Shown here one piece after another: positions 6,801-7,391 of a stretch of 7,391 nt of DNA. Both the position numbers and the translations under genes were made by a program. The notes below the pieces were generated by a model. The model did not search any database. It saw only the letters and a program-made list of their open reading frames with translations, and had not been told where the DNA came from. Numbering within the stretch: position 1 is the stretch's first letter; each line of letters begins with the position of its first letter. This stretch comes from Candidatus Symbiothrix sp. (GTDB lineage Bacteria; Bacteroidota; Bacteroidia; Bacteroidales; Azobacteroidaceae), in contig JAISWY010000263.1 in NCBI GenBank assembly GCA_031270925.1, positions 1 to 7,391 of the forward strand, given 5' to 3'.

Positions 6801-7321
6801 CCAAGCAGGCACTGTACCTTATAAGTTCCTGCCGGAAGATTGTCTTTATCAATAATTTGATAAAACTCAAAGCTTTCGGGCATAATAGCGTTCCCGTGTG
6901 CATTGATCCATGCACTGGACAAGCCGTGTCCGCTGGCAGGTTTGGTAGAGATACCTATCGAATGGTTGCTTGTGGTTTGGTAGTTAACGTTATCAGGGTC
7001 GTTGTTGAGCCAATTGCCATCCTGATTTTTCCACATCCATTCCCAGTCCGAAAGTTGCCATCCGTAAAATTCCAGGTGGTGTTCCACTTTGGTAACATTC
7101 TGTTTTACCGGTCGCCAAGCATTGTTAAGATTTGACGTAGAACCGTCAAAAAATACCGGATAATGTTCGGTATCGCCGAAAACTACTCCCGGAGCCACAC
7201 TGTCAAAATCGTTGTTGATTATCCGCGAAGTGTAATCAACGTCTTGTGCCGCCAGGTTTTGTCCTAACATAAACAAAACCACTAAAAAGGCACAGAATCT
7301 GTGTAAATTAAATCTGTTCAT
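3890..7321 (-). CDS. Large secreted multidomain glycan-binding protein: duplicated novel module, cadherin-like domains, SusE/F-like domains, T9SS sorting domain
   Basis: This 1143-residue protein carries no recognisable catalytic domain and looks like a surface glycan binder. Order of parts: signal peptide 1-25 (FCAFLVVLFMLG, then LAA; Cys10 is inside the hydrophobic core, not a lipobox); module A1 about 26-277; cadherin-like beta-sandwich (PF12733 type, LSLPVG then FDPAITEYTATFP) 280-366; module A2 about 367-597; a second cadherin-like domain 602-685; SusE/F-like domains E1 (689-812), E2 (823-948) and E3 (956-1062); T9SS type A sorting domain about 1070-1143 (ARIFTLDGRMVAQKAF, LAQGVYVVKI, ending KIAVLK). 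E3 has the familiar SusE/F look (HIYISGSAMPSGW, then YEWTGDV, FKFLKF). Module A2 has an acidic DADADGTVDD loop (390-399) of calcium-binding type. The function is inferred from domain types: binding a polysaccharide for the downstream GH31 and GH2 enzymes. It is first in the visible cluster, preceded by an AT-rich leader. The ATG is chosen because it begins a clean signal peptide. Confidence 0.87.
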   Translation of the reverse strand: MNRFNLHRFCAFLVVLFMLGQNLAAQDVDYTSRIINNDFDSVAPGVVFGDTEHYPVFFDGSTSNLNNAWRPVKQNVTKVEHHLEFYGWQLSDWEWMWKNQDGNWLNNDPDNVNYQTTSNHSIGISTKPASGHGLSSAWINAHGNAIMPESFEFYQIIDKDNLPAGTYKVQCLLGHEAGNQFTTQRLFANQNVQFLRAESDYTEANRTPGEIYSYANQTPGGLDVLKEMTVYVTIGEEDALKIGIRSGNLQKSGTGGTTSGNTRGAFKVDYFRLTKIDTDAKLSGLSLPVGVGTLFPAFDPAITEYTATFPSGLPSIAPIAVAGEQFTVTGTEDVDVSSGSGVSTIVVTSKFDETSVKTYTINYTAGNDIYYTDLVLNNSFEYASDGTLLDADADGTVDDSHTGKGKDGNNYRVKNSLEKEFYIWRVTNWDFAGESNTSQGMNRDIVPIEKINGTYATWLGGDLQFKVDGENTNSFEFYQIIDKDLLPAGTYKVQCLLAVEDVKRTSQRLFANNSVQYHGTESQYASNQTEGETAGFAGWGSGDRNLQEMQVYVTIADEDSLKIGIRTGNIKGDGTIADNANPLWGWFKTDYFRLTKIDTDVELSSLSLPVGELSPAFDPETTEYTATLPFGTQSVTPIAAAVENAVITGAEAVDVTSGSGVSTIVVTSVFDETKTKTYTINYTVDVIARPENLYIIGGPFNAHKDNWIFRDIVQLEKDSENPAVFYYRGYIGYNTFGDERGNFKILTNNNSWDGYHPGGASNLIIGAESVGVPSAMRLGGEDTKWEIPDDRSADGYYVLKFDTGNSTFLVESFTAAACPEYPVGLFAVGGPFIVNVGSWDPAESKKLERDNVDPYIFHFRGFLEHTQWPSAESGSFKILINARTWDDAFHPGGTDSDLPLNSALNNPMPVRHGGADNKWTIGTDGTGSGYWDFSINIDPAVMTITVNGFVPELDYLDHIYISGSAMPSGWTSYEVMNKVSSGVYEWTGDVNVGQFKFLKFPGKWEGCYVAANEDEPVDFIAGNSVIYEQDYTKIADPRDLKFVFEEAATDIKLTLNLNTYTFQAEKAITNIQNIENEYIRLSSTQGKVLMSGAENTHYTARIFTLDGRMVAQKAFTANADVSLAQGVYVVKINGQVTKIAVLK
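4136..5257 (-). repeat. Three consecutive SusE/F-like domains (E1, E2, E3) in the 1143-residue protein
   Basis: E1 (about 4886-5257) and E2 (about 4478-4855) share GGPF, a Trp, an E+D--(N/D)P-(I/V)F-(Y/F)RG stretch, FKIL, W-D-(Y/F)HPGG, and GG(E/A)D(T/N)KW-I before a D-S/T-(D/G)GY(Y/W) segment. E3 (about 4136-4456) is shorter and of the ordinary SusE/F type. Copies are clearly related but diverged, so this is an old domain repeat rather than a recent one. Confidence 0.8.
5267..7246 (-). repeat. Tandem duplication inside the 1143-residue protein (module A plus cadherin-like domain, twice)
   Basis: Copy 1 spans about 6224-7246 (residues 26-366) and copy 2 about 5267-6223 (residues 367-685). 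Matching strings appear in the same order: SFEFYQIIDKD-LPAGTYKVQ, QRLFAN, EM-VYVTI, LKIGIR-GN, DYFRLTKIDTD, LSLPVG, FDP--TEYTAT, SGSGVSTIVVTS and KTYTINYT. DNA similarity is also visible, for example TATAGTTGATCGT-TATGTTTTG at about 5275 and 6234 on the plus strand. The extreme N-terminal part of each module is far more divergent than the C-terminal part and linker. Confidence 0.88.
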
Positions 7322-7391
7322 AAATAATTAAATTAAATTGTTTGAAAATATTGATTATTACTAATGCTTTATTTGTTTTTTGATGTTATAA
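7322..7391. other. AT-rich leader upstream of the gene cluster
   Basis: These 70 bases before the large gene are strongly A/T-rich with TTTAATT-like runs. I see no Shine-Dalgarno and no convincing match to the Bacteroidota promoter pattern (TTTG about 19-20 bases before TAnnTTTG). The stretch could be a 5' untranslated leader or a short spacer after another gene of the same operon beyond the right edge; the window does not distinguish these. Confidence 0.4.

Noticed and set aside
7262..7321. Cys10 in the large protein's signal peptide as a lipoprotein anchor
   Set aside because: The cysteine sits at the start of the hydrophobic core, preceded by LHRF rather than a lipobox (L-x-A/G-C). The peptide ends in an ordinary AA-Q type cleavage region.
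7322..7391. Bacteroidota promoter in the AT-rich leader
   Set aside because: A TATTTTC stretch on the minus strand loosely resembles TAnnTTTG, but there are mismatches at the key positions and no TTTG at the right upstream distance, so I do not annotate it.

Overview
The window is a compact cluster of four genes, all on the minus strand, from the carbohydrate-utilisation repertoire of a Bacteroidota bacterium (probably Bacteroidales-like; genus not determinable). Three things support this: SusE/SusF-type starch-binding-like beta-sandwich domains, C-terminal sorting domains of the type IX secretion system (T9SS, known from Bacteroidota), and exported GH31 and GH2 glycoside hydrolases encoded side by side.

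Layout in the direction of transcription (right to left): an AT-rich 70-base leader (7322-7391); a 1143-residue secreted multidomain carbohydrate-binding protein (3890-7321); a GH31 alpha-glycosidase of 759 residues (1611-3890), whose ATG overlaps the previous stop by one base; a 327-residue SusE/F-like protein with its own T9SS sorting domain (615-1598); and the first 203 residues of a GH2 beta-glycosidase (1-610), cut by the left edge. Gaps are -1, 12 and 4 bases with no room for internal terminators, so one polycistronic message is very likely. No intergenic stretch exceeds 70 bases.

The likely division of labour, inferred, is this. The two CTD-bearing proteins are exported through the outer membrane and bind glycan at the surface. 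The GH31 enzyme (alpha linkages) and GH2 enzyme (beta linkages) have plain signal peptides; GH31 lacks a sorting domain, so it probably acts in the periplasm on imported oligosaccharides. An alpha plus a beta exo-type hydrolase suggests a heteroglycan or mixed-linkage side chains rather than plain starch, but the substrate cannot be read from the sequence. No SusC/SusD pair, regulator or transporter lies inside the window.

The most interesting part is the 1143-residue protein. Its N-terminal half is a tandem duplication of an unrecognised carbohydrate-binding-like module plus a cadherin-like beta-sandwich. Its C-terminal half holds three SusE/F-like domains, two of a distinctive motif type also present in the 327-residue protein. 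This looks like a T9SS-secreted counterpart of SusE/SusF, which are classically lipoproteins. I found no RNA gene, CRISPR array, mobile element or phage sequence.
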